A stretch of 64,000 bases of DNA from Tyto alba (GCF_018691265.1 NW_024881321.1:12155387-12219386); one strand, 5' to 3'. Positions 37,129-49,567 are shown, counted from the stretch's first letter. Translations and numbers: made by a program. Notes: a model not told the origin generated them from the letters alone.

Positions 37129-38408
37129 GTTTTTGTGAAATGGACCTTTTTGATAATTTTGGCCATGATCAGGTTCATCTCTATGACAGAGCCTAAGCAG
37201 TTTGATACCTATCAAGACTAAACCTTACTGTGGATATCTGCAGAAGTTTAATTTCATCAGGGTATATATAAAAGAATGTAAGTACCCCCTAGGGTTAGGT
37301 AGTCACTTACCAGAGAATTTTAGATCACAATATTGGACCTAGGAACAAAAAAAAAAAAAATGTTTAAATCTCTTACTGGATTTGACTATTTCTATCAATG
37401 CCATTTGTAAGGACGTACAAAATACTCCAGCCACTTTGGTGAAAGAAGAATGAAACTAAAATGGCATAGTCCATGCCAGTTTGTTTAAATGCCAGAACTC
37501 AGAACTCTGACACCAATCCTGTGGTATTTCTTCTAGTAAATTTTCTAAACTGTGTACTTAATAATAGTAGATATAAAATATCTTGTATCAATAATTATTT
37601 CTATGACAGTCCAAACACTGAAGGGCTTTTTGTGATTACAGTCACACAGCAATGAAGCTTTCAGTGATGCTGTCATAGACCTCTTATTAAAATTCAAGCC
37701 AGCTACTTATCATTCAGTTCTTTGACTGGAAAACCATTAAACAATAAAAAGAAACATGAGCAGGAAGAAGGATCTATTCCAAATGCTCTTGCATGATCTC
37801 CCTTGCCAGGGAAATGACTCTCTGGCCTCTGTGTACTTGGCTTGCTAGTTCTTTGCAGCTTTCATTTCTGTACAATAAATAGTGTCTTACTGTGTCATGT
37901 AGAAATAGATGAGTACAAATAAAAAAAACATTTTTTTTTAATTATTATCAAATGAAACATTTTAGAACTTATAAAACAAATTATATTAGGATCTGATATT
38001 AAGATTCCGCTGAAATTACTAATTAAAATTCAGGATTTCTCTCCAGGTCTTGGGCATTTCCCAGAAGACTGGAAGTGAGATAATGTGAAATGCTTACAAC
38101 ATATGCAGAGTTAATCAGACAGTGATTTTCTATGTTTTTTAAATGCAAAAGCCTAGAAAGCTTTTGTTTGTGTGACAGCAGAAGCATCTACAACTATTAT
38201 TGGTTGTATAAATTTTCCTCCTCTTTTATCAAAATATAAATTCTCCCTCCCTACCATTTTCCCTTAAATAAAAGAAAATACAATAAAAACAATTAATACA
38301 TGTTGCCAAATGTATGAACAGATGATTCTATATTTCTAACATACGAAAGAAAGAGTGAGAGAGAAAGAGGGAAAGAGAGAAAAAAGAGAAAAAGAGAGAA
38401 AGAAAAAG
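37129..38408. other. Unassigned sequence
   Basis: AT-rich sequence with no recognised gene or transposon. A purine-rich lead-in to the adjacent microsatellite starts near 38343. Confidence 0.5.
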
Positions 38409-38628
<220 letters not shown>

Positions 38629-39849
38629 ATGCTTTTCTTGCTTTTCTTTATTTCTTCCTCCCTACCTTAAAAAGAAAAATGAAACAAACAAGCAAACCCA
38701 CCAAAACAAACAAAACCCAAAACACAACCCAAACCAAAATAAAATTCCCAACCTAAAACCTTAGACAAAATCTTCAGGAACAATTGATTCTAACCTATAT
38801 CATTAAAAAACCAAAACAAAACAAAACAAAACAAAAACAAAACAAAAAAAAGCAACTAAAAAAGTAGTAAATCTTGAATCTCAGTTGCGATTTTTTGGAA
38901 GCTAAAGTTAAAACTTTGAACCCTGCAACAGCTTAGTACTTAAATCCTTTTCTGTAAGAATACAAAAGATGGTAACTTTGGTTTGGGATATTCCTTCTTC
39001 TTACCTTTAACATATCCACGGACATTCCAGCCTGGAAAATAGTATTTTTTTATCCACTATTCATGCACATTAAATTTTTTATGTACTACTGGATGACCTT
39101 TTTTTGTCTTAAGTCCTGGGAATACCACATACGGTATGAAATGTCACAGCAGAGCAAACAATACCCCTTATTATCTGAAGCAAGGGAAGGCTACTGTGCA
39201 AGTTTCAAGCTTTAGCTGGGAACCTATGAAAAATAATCAGACTGTGATTAGATGTACATAAATAACCCCGAGCAGACCCCAAGACTGAGGAGAAAGAAAC
39301 CCTCAACCACCATCACTGAACTCCTGTCAGTGAAGGACTTGGGATACGAGGTACATCACAACCTCTCTGCTTGAGGAAGATATGCTGTCAGCTTCAGGAC
39401 CCAGAGGGACATTTGAAGGGTGAGCAGAAAAAACAGAAAAGAGATTAACACAAGTGACATAATGGTATTTGAAACAGACTGCATAGTCAAGAAAAACTGA
39501 TGAAAACTTCTTTCATCAACTGGAAACCTCACATTTTCAGACCTCAGTTCTCATAAGGAACTGCAGTCATCCTGACAGCTGCTAGAAGGGTAACATGGTA
39601 GGGGGATCTCAAAAATATCAAAGAAAATTTGTTGATGCAGCTGACTGATGAGCCAGATATGGAAGCTGCATCTGTTACTCATAAATAAATATAATTTGTT
39701 CAGTGTATGAAGACTGATGACAGTCTTGGCAGCAGCAGGCATAGGACAAAGGACTAGTGACAAAGCGTATACAAAAGACTAAGATTTTGCCTTGATCTTT
39801 ATCATTAAGTTTTGTCTTCAGACCTTGAAGTTCATTGACCATAGTGTCA
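38629..39849. other. A/C-rich simple sequence, then unassigned DNA
   Basis: From 38680 to about 38850 the plus strand is A/C-rich, with CAAAA-type repeats near 38814-38845. The rest is unassigned, with no gene or transposon recognised. Confidence 0.5.
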
Positions 39850-40298
39850 GATTCTAGGGGAGTGAATCAATACCCATGATAGAGGAGGATTCTGTCAGGG
39901 ACTCATGAGTTGAACTGGACATACAAAAGTTCTTGGAACAAGATTGGGTACATTCCAGGGTGGTGAAGAAGCTGGAAAATGCCATTGAAAGAAAAAATGC
40001 CATATCATTTTTTGGTCATGGAGACTGGAGGAGGTTCTTGATGATTAGAAATATGTTTAAATATATAACATATCTTAAGGACAGAAATTATGTGAGAAGC
40101 TACAGTCTGATCAGCCTAACCTCAGTCCATAAGGAAATCATAGAGCAGATATTTTGAAAGCCATTTCCAAGGACTTGAAGCAATTGTGGATGTTAAGACT
40201 GGAAATCATGTATGACAAACCTGATAGCTTTCAGTGATGAGACAACTAGTTTTGTGTTCCAAAGAAGAGTGGAGGTTGTACACTCTGACTTAGGAAGG
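39850..40298 (+). mobile_element. CR1 LINE copy, plus strand, left part
   Basis: Degenerate CR1 reverse transcriptase lead-in on the plus strand. Readable pieces include RNYVRSYSLISLTSVHKEIIEQIF (40077-40157), equivalent to the usual NYRPVSLTSVPGKIMEQI. The sequence is broken at 40299 by an LTR and resumes at 40878. Confidence 0.8.
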
Positions 40299-40877
40299 TG
40301 TCATGGTTTGACCTCAAATAGAAACTAAGCACCACACAGCCACTTGCTCACTCCCATCCAGTGAGATGGGGGAGAGAATCGGAAGAGTGAAAGTAACAAA
40401 ACTCATTGGTTGATATAAAGTCAGTGAGTTGAGATAAAGCTGCACACACAAGCAAAGCAAAACAAAGGAATCCATTCACTGCTTCTCATCAGGCAGGTGT
40501 TCAGCCATCTCCAGGAAAGCAGGACTTTATCACATGTAGCAGTTACTTGGGAAGTTAAACACCATCACTCCAAACATCTCCTACTTCTTCCTTCTTCCCC
40601 CAGCTTATACTGCTGAGCATGACATCTTATGGTATGGAATCTCTTTGGTTAGTTTGGGTCTGCTGTCCCAGCTGTGTCCCTTCCTAACTTCTTGTGCACC
40701 TCCAGCCTACTCACTGTTGTGGTGGTATGAGTAGAAGAAAAGACATTGACTGTGTAAGTACTGCTCAGCAATAAAAAAATCTTTGTTTTATCAACACTGT
40801 TTTCATCACAAATTTAAAATATAGACCCATACTAGCTATTATGAAGAAAATTAACTCTATCCAATCCAACACCAGCA
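40299..40877 (-). mobile_element. Solo ERVL-like LTR nested in a CR1
   Basis: On the minus strand the element runs from TGCTGGTGTTGGATTGG to AAACCATGACA; on the plus strand it starts TGTCATGGTTTGACC at 40299. From memory, blocks such as 'gtgttcagccatctccagg' and 'ttatcaacactgttttcat' identify a very common avian ERVL-type LTR. A TATA-like GTATAAGC lies on the minus strand at about 40603-40610. CR1 reverse transcriptase is interrupted at this point and continues on the right. The flanks are too diverged to show a clean duplication. Confidence 0.85.
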
Positions 40878-41222
40878 TAAAAGTTCTTCAACAAGGTATC
40901 CTATACTTTTATAAGTACTTTTACAGCCAAAGTGGTGAAATAAGATGCATAGAAAATTGGCTGGGAAACAGGCTTTGGCGGGGCAGGTGAGTAAGAAATC
41001 AATTAATCTTTCTCATAGGTCACTAGTGAGTTCAATATTGTTTAATGTCTTTATTAAAAAAATGAACTGTGAGATCGAATGTACTCTTAGCATGTTTGAG
41101 GATGAAAGCAAACTTGTCAGAATGGTCCATGTACTGAAGGGAATGACTGATACTAAGAGAGACCTAACAGTAACCTCATGAAGTTCAACAAAAGCAAATA
41201 TAATGTCCTACATGTGGAATGG
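40878..41222 (+). mobile_element. CR1 LINE copy, plus strand, right part
   Basis: The CR1 interrupted by the LTR continues: the translation includes SLVSSILFNVFIKKMNCEIECTLSMFEDESKLV, equivalent to GSVLGPVLFNIFINDLD...SKFADDTKLG. The catalytic FADD is degenerate as F-E-D-E (41095-41106). The copy ends near 41222 after KFNKSKYNVLHVE-like sequence. Confidence 0.82.
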
Positions 41223-42851
41223 AGTAAACCAATGAAACAATAAACAACTTTTCAGGGGAGAAAATGGTGAGTTTAGTGGACCTAGCTGAACATGAATCAG
41301 CAGTGTGACCCTCCAACAAAGGAGGACAACCACATACTTGTTAACTCTTCTTGAGGTAGACTACCTCTTCTTGGGTAGACTTTATAACTAGGTGTGCTTT
41401 ACTGTTAGACAAATTCTTCAGGTCACATAAATCCTAATATTCAAAGTTTCCTGATGCTGTTGTTTGGCTATCTGACAATCTTTTTCTTGAGGAACTTAAG
41501 CGAAAATTAGTTTATGCCTTTCTGGTACTAGCATGATTAAGTTTGATTACAACCTAGTTTCTGTCTCATTTTTTTTTCATGTTTTACATCTCAGCAAAAT
41601 AAGAACGCCATTTCACGGGGGAAAAAAAAATATTCCTGAAGTCTGACAGGTTTAATTTTTTATAATACTAAGAAACTCCTGCAAACAGGAGTTTTTAGAT
41701 TTTTTTGGAGAGAGAACAAAAAAATGTTTTTAAAGACTGAGTGTAAAGCACTGTAAACATAAGGATTTTTATATGCTTTTTACATAAATGAACTCATTAA
41801 ACCCCAACATTTTATTATCTGATGAAATAATTATAACTACTCCATTAATTTAAAACTCTTTTTGTTGAATCATTAATATTATCATATATAGCTGACTTTT
41901 TTTTTTTCTCTCCAGAATGTCAGGGAAGAGTCATGCCACAAAAAATACAGCTTCTTTTATTTCAGTAAATACATGCTGTGTTCCATACAAAATGTAAAAT
42001 ACGTAAGTATAGTGGCATAATCTATCAGTGAAGGAGAATGCAATAATATTCGAGTAGGAGACAAATCTCCCTTTCAGTGTTGTTATATAGATCCTAAAGA
42101 AAAACACTACTGCAGTTTTGTATTTCAAGGTATTCACCTACTACCATTATTCTTAATTTCATAAATGACCCTTTTGTGCTATGGAATATTTGCCAGATGA
42201 AACACTTCTTCATTCTAAATTTTTTACTCCAAGGGAATTTAAACTCACAACATCTTTCTGCCTGCAAATTGTTTTAAATACTAGATTACAGACTTTCTTA
42301 GCTTATCAGTGCTCGGTGATGTTGACATACATGTGTTCAGTGCTTTGATAAGTGTACAGAAGTTTTCACTTGCAATCCAGGGAAGGAATTTAAACATCTC
42401 TGTGCTGAACATATCTCATAAAGGCAGCATAGTTCATCATAAAGCCTATGAACATGAACCAATAATATTAAATTAATATCAAATATAAAATTATTTTGTC
42501 TCTTTAAAAACATGTACGCATATGGAGAAGCAATGAAAATAAAGAGTCTATTGATTGAGTTTTCTGGAGTTTGTATTGTTTGTTTTAATTGACGGTATGC
42601 AACATGTAAGGTGAAACTGAGGGAACTAGCTAAATTGTTAAAATCTTATTAAGAATTAATAATTAAAATATTTGGTTCCATTTTTATCCATCTAGGGAAT
42701 ATAAGGAGTAAGAACAAAAATCAGGCATCCAAAATGCATGTGTTTTATTGAAGCAATAAAGTCTAGCAATACTTAAAAGATTAGCTGTTTTTAAGGTACT
42801 GATAGAATGAAATCCTGAGAATGGTATTAACAGAGATACAAGTTAGGGGCT
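41223..42851. other. Unassigned AT-rich sequence
   Basis: No gene or transposon was recognised. Open frames are under 80 codons. Confidence 0.5.
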
Positions 42852-43842
42852 TGTGCTGTGTTTCTGTGGCGTGTTTTTTTGGTAACAGTGGATGGGGGCT
42901 CCAGCGGTGCCCCCTGTGAGAAGCTTCTGGAAACTTCCCCCTGTACCAAGTCGGACCCACCTCTGGCCAGGGCTGAGCCAATCAGCTCCACCTCTGCGAT
43001 AATGCATTTAAGAAGGGGAACCTGAGAGCGGGTGGGAACTTGTGGAGAGGGGTAGTGAGAAGGAGTGATGTCGAGGTCAGTGGAAGGAAGGGGAAGGACG
43101 TGGGGCAGGCATGCAGGATCAGAGACCCCTGTATCCCGTGGTGAGGCGGCAGGGACACCCGCTCTGCCACACGTGGAGGTCTGCGGTGGAGCAGAGTCTG
43201 ACCTGAAGCCACTCCGAGACAGGCGTTTGTGCTTAAAGGAAGCCTGGACTCTGAGGGGAGAAGCAGCCCCCGCTGTTGTGGTTCGGCGCTGGGAGGACTG
43301 AAACAGGTTGGGGGGACCCGCGCCGGAGCAGCTCGGGAACAGCTGTGGCCTGTGGGGAGGCTTCACACTGGAGCAGGTTCATGGCGGACTGTCTCCAGTG
43401 AGAGGGGAGCCCCGTGGAGCTGGGGAGGAATATGCAGTGTTCACCCCACCTCCCGAGAAGGAAGGAGCGGCGATGTGGCTGTGACTGCCATCCCCTGCCC
43501 CCTGCACTGCTGGGGGAGGAGGGAGAGAGATGGGGAGCGGAGCTGAGCCCGGGGAGAAGGGAGGGGTTGGGGGAGGTGTTACTGAATGTGGTTGGTGCTT
43601 CTGACTGTCCCCACTTTGTCTATTAAGTGTTGTCTTTGTTAACATTTGAATTAAAGTGATGTTTTCTTTTCTTTCCTTAATGAATGTCTTTTGCTAGTGA
43701 CCCTGATGGGTAAGCTACTCCTACTTAAATGGATTCTCTGAGTCATTTCTGCTTCACATTTTCCTTCCCATATCTGATGGGGGAGAGGGGTGAGTGAATG
43801 GCTGCATGGTGCTCAGTTGCCCTCTGGGCCTAAACCATGACA
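42852..43842 (+). mobile_element. Solo ERVL-like LTR, plus strand
   Basis: The LTR starts TGTGCTGTGTTTCTG and ends GGGCCTAAACCATGACA, 991 bp with TG...CA ends. In order it has 'gtgagaagcttctgg', a CCAAT box (42978-42982), a TATA-like ATTTAAG (43006-43012), a GC-rich repeated middle ('ggagcag' units), and an ATTAAA polyadenylation signal near 43650. It resembles the minus-strand LTRs at 22481, 45176 and 56242 through most of its length, but its 3' end resembles that of the LTR at 40299. Its open frames of 60 to 180 codons have no retroviral motifs. No clean target-site duplication is seen. Confidence 0.85.
42978..43012 (+). promoter_or_regulatory. LTR core promoter: CCAAT box and TATA-like element
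   Basis: CCAAT at 42978-42982 is followed about 25 bases later by ATTTAAG (43006-43012). The same pair, in reverse orientation, occurs in the LTRs at 22481 (ATTGG 23387-23391, CTTAAATA 23356-23363) and 45176 (CTTAAATA 46028-46035). In the LTR at 56242 the TATA-like element has lost one A. The arrangement matches a pol II promoter of the LTR; present activity is not known. Confidence 0.6.
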
Positions 43843-45175
43843 GAGTGATTTTTTTTTTTTTTAATGAAATGAAGGGATATTGTGGTCTTTGCCATTCACA
43901 ATTGTGAAAATAAACATATCATTTATGACTGCAGTGAATTTTACCTTGACAAAAATTTTTTAACACCTTTATTTCATAGTACATTTTTGGGAAAATTACC
44001 TGATTCTTCTCTTATGTGGATTACTACCATTCAGCTTCCTTTTAGTCCTTCCTTTGGTCCACTAGAAATGTATCTAGTGTATGATTGATAAATACGTTCT
44101 AACATGTTGGTATAACTGTGTAGAAGGGACTGACAGTAAAGCTGCTTCTTTGTGCAACTAAAAATATCCTCCAGCAGAATGGGAAAATTAGTTTTATATT
44201 TCCACTTCTGTTACTGTCAGAGCACTCACTAGCTATTTGTGTGGTTGTTTTCAATAAAACTTTTTTAATAGATAGTAAGTGAAAAATTTTAATAGAAAGT
44301 TTTAGAAAGTAAGCGTCTATAGAAAAGGAACTGCTTGTGTTAATGAAATGAGGGATTCCTAACTTTAGATAGTGGTCTGGCCTAAAATGTAGGCAAAATG
44401 TGAAATTACCCTTACAGCATTTGGGAGCAAGAAATCTCTGAAGAATCATTGACATATGTTTGTAGACTGTTAGATGATAATGTATATCCCTGTAGCATAA
44501 ATCCAGTATAGCTGAAGTATTCATATGAAAATAATATCATAACATGTAAATAAAATAGCATAATAAAAGTACATAAAAGTCATCTTTAATAAAGAAGATA
44601 AATTCAGTTGTCTCTAAAAGCCTTACCAGGGGATATAGATCAGTTTCATATATACACAAGTTCTGGTTTATAGTCAAAAAATACTCCCAGAATCATCTAG
44701 AAGCTACAAATCAGTGAAAAGTCCTAGAACTGTTTTGTCTGTTTTTAACAGATATTTTGTACCTTTATAAACTCATAAACTGAAGAAATGTCAATGACAG
44801 TATTTTTCCTTTTTACTCTACGTGTTGTCCATGGAGAGTGTTTGTTGTGTAATATAAAAGGATATTAGTTAAATAGGGATGATTACCCTATTCATCCTAA
44901 AAAAAATGAGGAAACTGATGTAGAGATCCTTACTTAACAGATATAACTTATACTTTTAGCCACCTGAAAGCTAAAGGCTTTTTTCTCCCCTAAAAAATTT
45001 CTAAAACTTCCATTAATTTATTCAGTTACTTGGGCACATTGTGTCTCTAGTTCCCATTTTAAATCACTCAGATCCATAATACATTTCACATTTAACTCTA
45101 CATGTCACAATGTAGATGACATTGCAAGGTCTTTTGCAGCTATGATTCTACGATAATTTCATCTCTATGCATGTG
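43843..45175. other. Unassigned sequence between two inverted LTRs
   Basis: About 1.3 kb with no gag, pol or env-like frame. The longest open frame is 141 codons (44099-44524, minus) and has no motif I recognise. The flanking LTRs point in opposite directions, so this is not a provirus interior. Confidence 0.6.
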
Positions 45176-46186
45176 TGTTGTGGTTTGAGCTCAGAGCAAC
45201 TGAGCACCACACAGCCACTCACCTCCCCTTTACCTCCCCCCCACCCCCGCCCCCAGTGCTGAGAAGGGGAAAATAAACCGGGCTTGGGATTTGAGATAGG
45301 ACAGGGAGGGGAAAACCACCCATTATGGTCATGGGCAAAAGGCAGACTCATTAGGGGAAGGAAAAAGAACATAGATTACAGACACTAACAACAACACTTA
45401 ACGGAGTAGAACAGTGAGAAGCATTACATCTTGATAACACCTTCCCTCCCCTACCCCTCCCTTCTTTTCAGGCTCAGCTCTGCTCCTCTAATATCTCTAC
45501 CTCCTCTCCCCTGGTGGCACAGGGGGCAGAGAATAGGGGGTGCAGTCAGTGCTGCTGCTTCTCCCAACTTCGGGTGGAGGGGAGAAATTCTGGAACTTCT
45601 TCCTGCTCCCGTGTGGTCCCCTGCTCACAGGAGACAGGCCTCCACAAACTTCCTCCAACGTGAGTCCCTCCCACGGGCTGCAGCCCTTCCCGACCTGCTC
45701 CAGCATGAGACACTCCTGCATGTTGCAATCCCCCCAATGCTGAACTACAACAGTTGGGGGCTACTTCTTCTCACAAGATCCCAGCCTCCTTCAGGTACAG
45801 GCACCTTAGTTGTCCTCACAGGCCATAAATCAGTGTCTGCTCCACCATAGATCTTCATGGGTGGCGGGCGGGGGGGCACCCTGTCGTCCCACCACAGGAT
45901 ACAGGGGGGTCTCTGCTCTGGAACACCTTCCCCCTCCTTTCTTCCTCCATTCCTCCACTGACCTTGGTGTTCACACAGCTGCTTCAATTCCTCTTCACAT
46001 GTCTGACGACTCCTCAACAGGTCCCTTCTTAAATACATTATCGCAGAAGCGCAGCTGATTGGCTCAGCCTTTGTTTAGAGGTGGAGTTGACTGGGGGAGC
46101 TTTGAGAATATACTCACAGGGGGCCACCTCTATAGCCCTCTCCCCTGCTACCAAAAGAACTCCACCACTCACTGAAACCCAGGACA
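45176..46186 (-). mobile_element. Solo ERVL-like LTR, minus strand
   Basis: On the plus strand the element runs from TGTTGTGGTTTGAGC to AAACCCAGGACA (1011 bp), so in its own sense it starts TGTCCTGGGTTT and ends CCACAACA. The flanks ATGTG (45171-45175) and GTGTG (46187-46191) match at 4 of 5 positions. Sense-strand CCAAT and TATTTAAG elements are preserved (plus-strand 46028-46061 region). Blocks such as 'cattatggtcatgggcaaaa' are shared with the LTRs at 22481 and 56242, with roughly 10 percent visible difference. Confidence 0.87.
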
Positions 46187-47579
46187 GTGTGTTATAGGTT
46201 CAGCTAGGGTTATCCAGCATCAATAATGAAACATTTTTCTTTATTAATACATTCAAAAATAGATAATTTAAATAGTGTTTATTTCCTTTATATACAATTA
46301 AGGAATTATAATAAAATCGTGGATGTTTTTTATCTCATAGTAATTAAATCAATAAAGTATTTATTTAAAGGTTAAAAAGAATATTTCTAGAATATCCCCA
46401 AAGTTTATACAAAAAAAAAAAACAAAAAAAAAAAACAAAAAACCCTACATTATTCAACTCCAACAGAAAAGGGAATAATAATTACTACCTCCAGTGACCT
46501 AAGATAAAAACTAGAAATTGTCAAATTCCTGGTAGAAAAATTCTTGACCACTCTTTTGCCACACTGGAAGTAATCAACAATAAGCATTATGTTTAAGGAT
46601 GATTTTTGTTCTGTGAACTTAATTAAATACAGTTTTACATTTAATTTTTTTTTCCTTCATTTATGTGCATTTATGTAGACTAGATTTTCTACAAATTCCA
46701 TTAGTGATAGTGAACAGGACGTATGAATTTCTGTCCAATTTTGTACCACTCTTGAACTGTTTGGTTGAATGGTTTGAGTATTATATGCATCACAAAGAAA
46801 TTTGTGCTCCTCTCATGCTTGTCTTACTTTTACTTACCTCACTCTGTAGGACTAGATCATGTACTGCTAGAGACTTGGGGATGAAGGTTGATAAATCTAT
46901 TTATTGAATATTTCAAAGAAATATAAACATTTTAAATACAAAGATCTTCGTCCTCACTGATTCTGCTTTATCATTTTTTCCTCCAACTTTTCTCATAAAA
47001 CATAAATATCTTTCTTAAAAAAAAAAATCCAAAGTACTGTTGCTCATCATTTGTATAATTTCTTTATTATATTTATCTCTGATTTCATGCTATGCTTCAT
47101 GAGCTCTTTTGGGTTTAAATCTTTACAGTATCCCCTAATATACAATAACACTTTAACTGATAAGATACTGTAATATTATCTAGAGCCTTGGAGAAACAGG
47201 GAAATTAAACAAGCTTCTGTAAGAATGAACAACTTTTTAAAAATTGGTTTGTTTTATTCTATAATGACTTGTTAGGTTAATGAAGAAGACATTTAAGATA
47301 AGTGTTCCTGTAGTGGAATCCATTAATTTCTTGTAAAAATATTGAATATAAGATCTTTTTCCTCTTTTATATGATCAGAGAAAAAGCAACAGTATATTTT
47401 AAACTGTGAGAAAGTCTGATATCCTAAATCTTTGTCAGCAGAATGGAGAGAAGACCTGATCAAATTACCTGATACTGTTTAATTATCCTGTGCACTTACT
47501 TAATTATCTAGTGCTTTCCTAAAATTTGGAAATAATTTATGAAGTGACTTTGGTTTTCACAGATTATGATAGATGAACC
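46187..47579. other. Unassigned AT-rich sequence with A-rich tract
   Basis: An A-rich tract broken by single C residues lies at about 46410-46442. No gene or transposon was recognised in the rest. Confidence 0.5.
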
Positions 47580-47860
47580 ACTTCTAAGGCCAGAAGGGAA
47601 TATTAAATCATTTATTCACACTGCTTACATAGTGTAGGTCATAGAATTGCTCTAATATTTATCCCCACACTTTGTGTCTGAGCTTAAAATCCCTTTCAAG
47701 AATGCACCCAGTCTTGACTTGAATATTTCAGTACAGGACCTCCCTTTGGTATCTGGTGAAAAATGCATTCATTAATTGAAATAGAATAAAACAATTTTTG
47801 TGAATGTGCTCTACTGATGGCCTATTATTTTGCATTTATTTTGAATGTTAGCCATTTTTG
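47580..47860 (-). mobile_element. Ancient CR1 LINE 3' stub (turtle/crocodilian-like type)
   Basis: The order 'aaggccagaaggga', 'tgtaggtcatagaattgc', 'cccagtcttgacttgaat' and 'ttaattgaaatag' follows, from memory, the 3' region of older CR1 lineages common in turtles and crocodilians ('ggccagaagggaccattgtgatcatctagtc...'). It is much more degraded than the other CR1 copies here. It would predate the avian radiation if correct. Confidence 0.6.
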
Positions 47861-48059
47861 TGTCACTGATGCAGACAACTGAGCTACATGTGTTTGTTTT
47901 TGACTGATTAACTTAAATATTCCATAAATGAAAAGTAACTCTTGGGGAAGAACTATCTTGCTCTCAGGTTTGTTTTGTTTTATTTTGTTTTGCTTTTAAA
48001 ATCAGTCTAAGTGATCTATGTACATTGTTTTTTGATTGTATATGTTTATATCTATTTAG

Positions 48060-48261
48060 TCCCAGCGTGGATTACAATACTGTATTTGAAACTGAAGGTG
48101 AATTTGAAGGAAGAAGCGATGTGCAACTCCCCTCCCATATGTGCTCAGGTTACCGGAGATTTCAGCTCCTGTGGAATCACTTGACAACCTGGAGCATCCA
48201 CTCCAAAACTGAAGTTTACCTGAAAGAGGGACTTTTACATATGGACGTAAAGCAAGTGAAG
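48060..48261 (+). other. Exon-like open segment (weak)
   Basis: A T-rich stretch ending in TTTAG (48055-48059) is followed by 202 bases that remain open in one frame for 67 codons, ending at AAG|GTACTT, a donor-like site (48262). The product starts PSVDYNTVFETEGEFEGRSD and contains TTWSIHSKTEVYLKEG. I do not recognise it, and its codon use is not obviously coding. It could be an exon of a protein gene, a lncRNA exon, or chance. The open frame itself continues a little further to a stop at 48279. Confidence 0.2.
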
Positions 48262-48479
48262 GTACTTCAAGGAAGCTGAAAACTTTATTGTCAAATTGAT
48301 ATACTTGTAGTCAGGACTTGGTTTTGGCACTCTTCTGTGGGTTTCAAGGGACTCCCAGGCTTGTCATAAGAAAGAAGAGAGAACAAAAGAGGCTCTTATG
48401 CAGTGAAAGAAGAATGTCTGCTCCCTACCACCAAATAAACTGGGCAAAATAGTGAATCTTGTTATGCATTGAAAACTGT

Positions 48480-48790
48480 GAGGAGAACCAAGTCCTGTGA
48501 GGGAGCAGCAAGGGCAGGCTGCTCCATGGGGGAAGGCAAACTGGGAGCTGGAGGTGAAAGAGATGGGCAGAGCAGTGGCCTCACTGATAATGAGTCAAGA
48601 AGGTAGATCAACAAACCCAGGTCAGGATCAGGTCCAGAAACAGAGTTCAGTGTCAGGTACAGACCATTGATCACTTGGCAAGCCAGGAAGCCATGTCAGA
48701 AGGTCAGGATCAGGGTCAGGGTCAAGAGGGTATGAGATCTGGCATTGATACACCTGTGAAAGCCAGGATGTAGAGATAAAATATGTAGCC
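48480..48790 (+). repeat. Unidentified dispersed repeat, copy 1
   Basis: Relatively GC-rich sequence containing 'gggagcagcaagggcaggct', 'gcagagcagtggcctcact' and a run of ggtcagg(at/gt)-type hexamers near 48620-48725. A diverged relative lies at about 55095-55420 in the same orientation. The family is unknown to me; an old LTR is possible. Confidence 0.5.
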
Positions 48791-49514
48791 AGCACAGGCT
48801 TGTCATGTAATAGGACTTTTAATATGAGTAACTTGAAAAATCATGATTCAAACTGAAAAAAAAAAAAAACTACACAAGCACAGGGATAGCTTTATCAAGA
48901 CTTTTCCATCCTCTGTACTTCCTTTTCACTGAGACTATGCAGAATGTGTGGATATACAGGTGATAAATGTGAAAGAAACACAAGAATCATATGGGAATAC
49001 TGTGTTTACTATTTCAAGTAGCAAACTTTTTCAGATAGAAGAAGAGTGACTGCCCAATCATTCTCTACATTGGACATTTGAAACAAATCATGCACTGTAG
49101 ACTACAGTCTTCCATTGGATCAAGTGTGAATGTAGGTGCTTAATTTTAAGAAGTTTGAATGCTTTTCTCAGTGATATATTCAAGTTCAGAAAAGAATAAT
49201 GTGACAAAAAGAATAAAACTATATGCACTATTTTAATCATAACCACTTAAGTTACTGTTACTGTTTGTTTTGTTGTTGTTTTTTTTTTCTCACCAGGAGC
49301 ACAAATACAGCCAATCAGTCCCAGTCTTTTATATAACAAACCCACACTGATGGTTCAATAACTTTTCTAAAATTGTTAATTCTCTTGTATTTACAAATAC
49401 TAAATAAATGCAAGTTTGACATCTGGTTAATAACTAAGACACTCAGGAAAAATGCATACAAGCTATGTCTCATATTCTCTGTTAATCTTAGAAATTATTA
49501 TTGCTGAAGGTAGG

Positions 49515-49516
49515 AT

Positions 49517-49567
<51 letters not shown>

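Noticed and set aside
42827..43645. Open frame of 179 codons on the minus strand and others nearby
   Set aside because: Antisense and sense translations of a GC-rich LTR, with no domain. The LTR ends and promoter elements explain the sequence better.
42852..46186. A possible provirus bounded by two LTRs
   Set aside because: The two LTRs are in opposite orientations and the 1.3 kb between them has no gag, pol or env similarity. They are independent solo LTRs.
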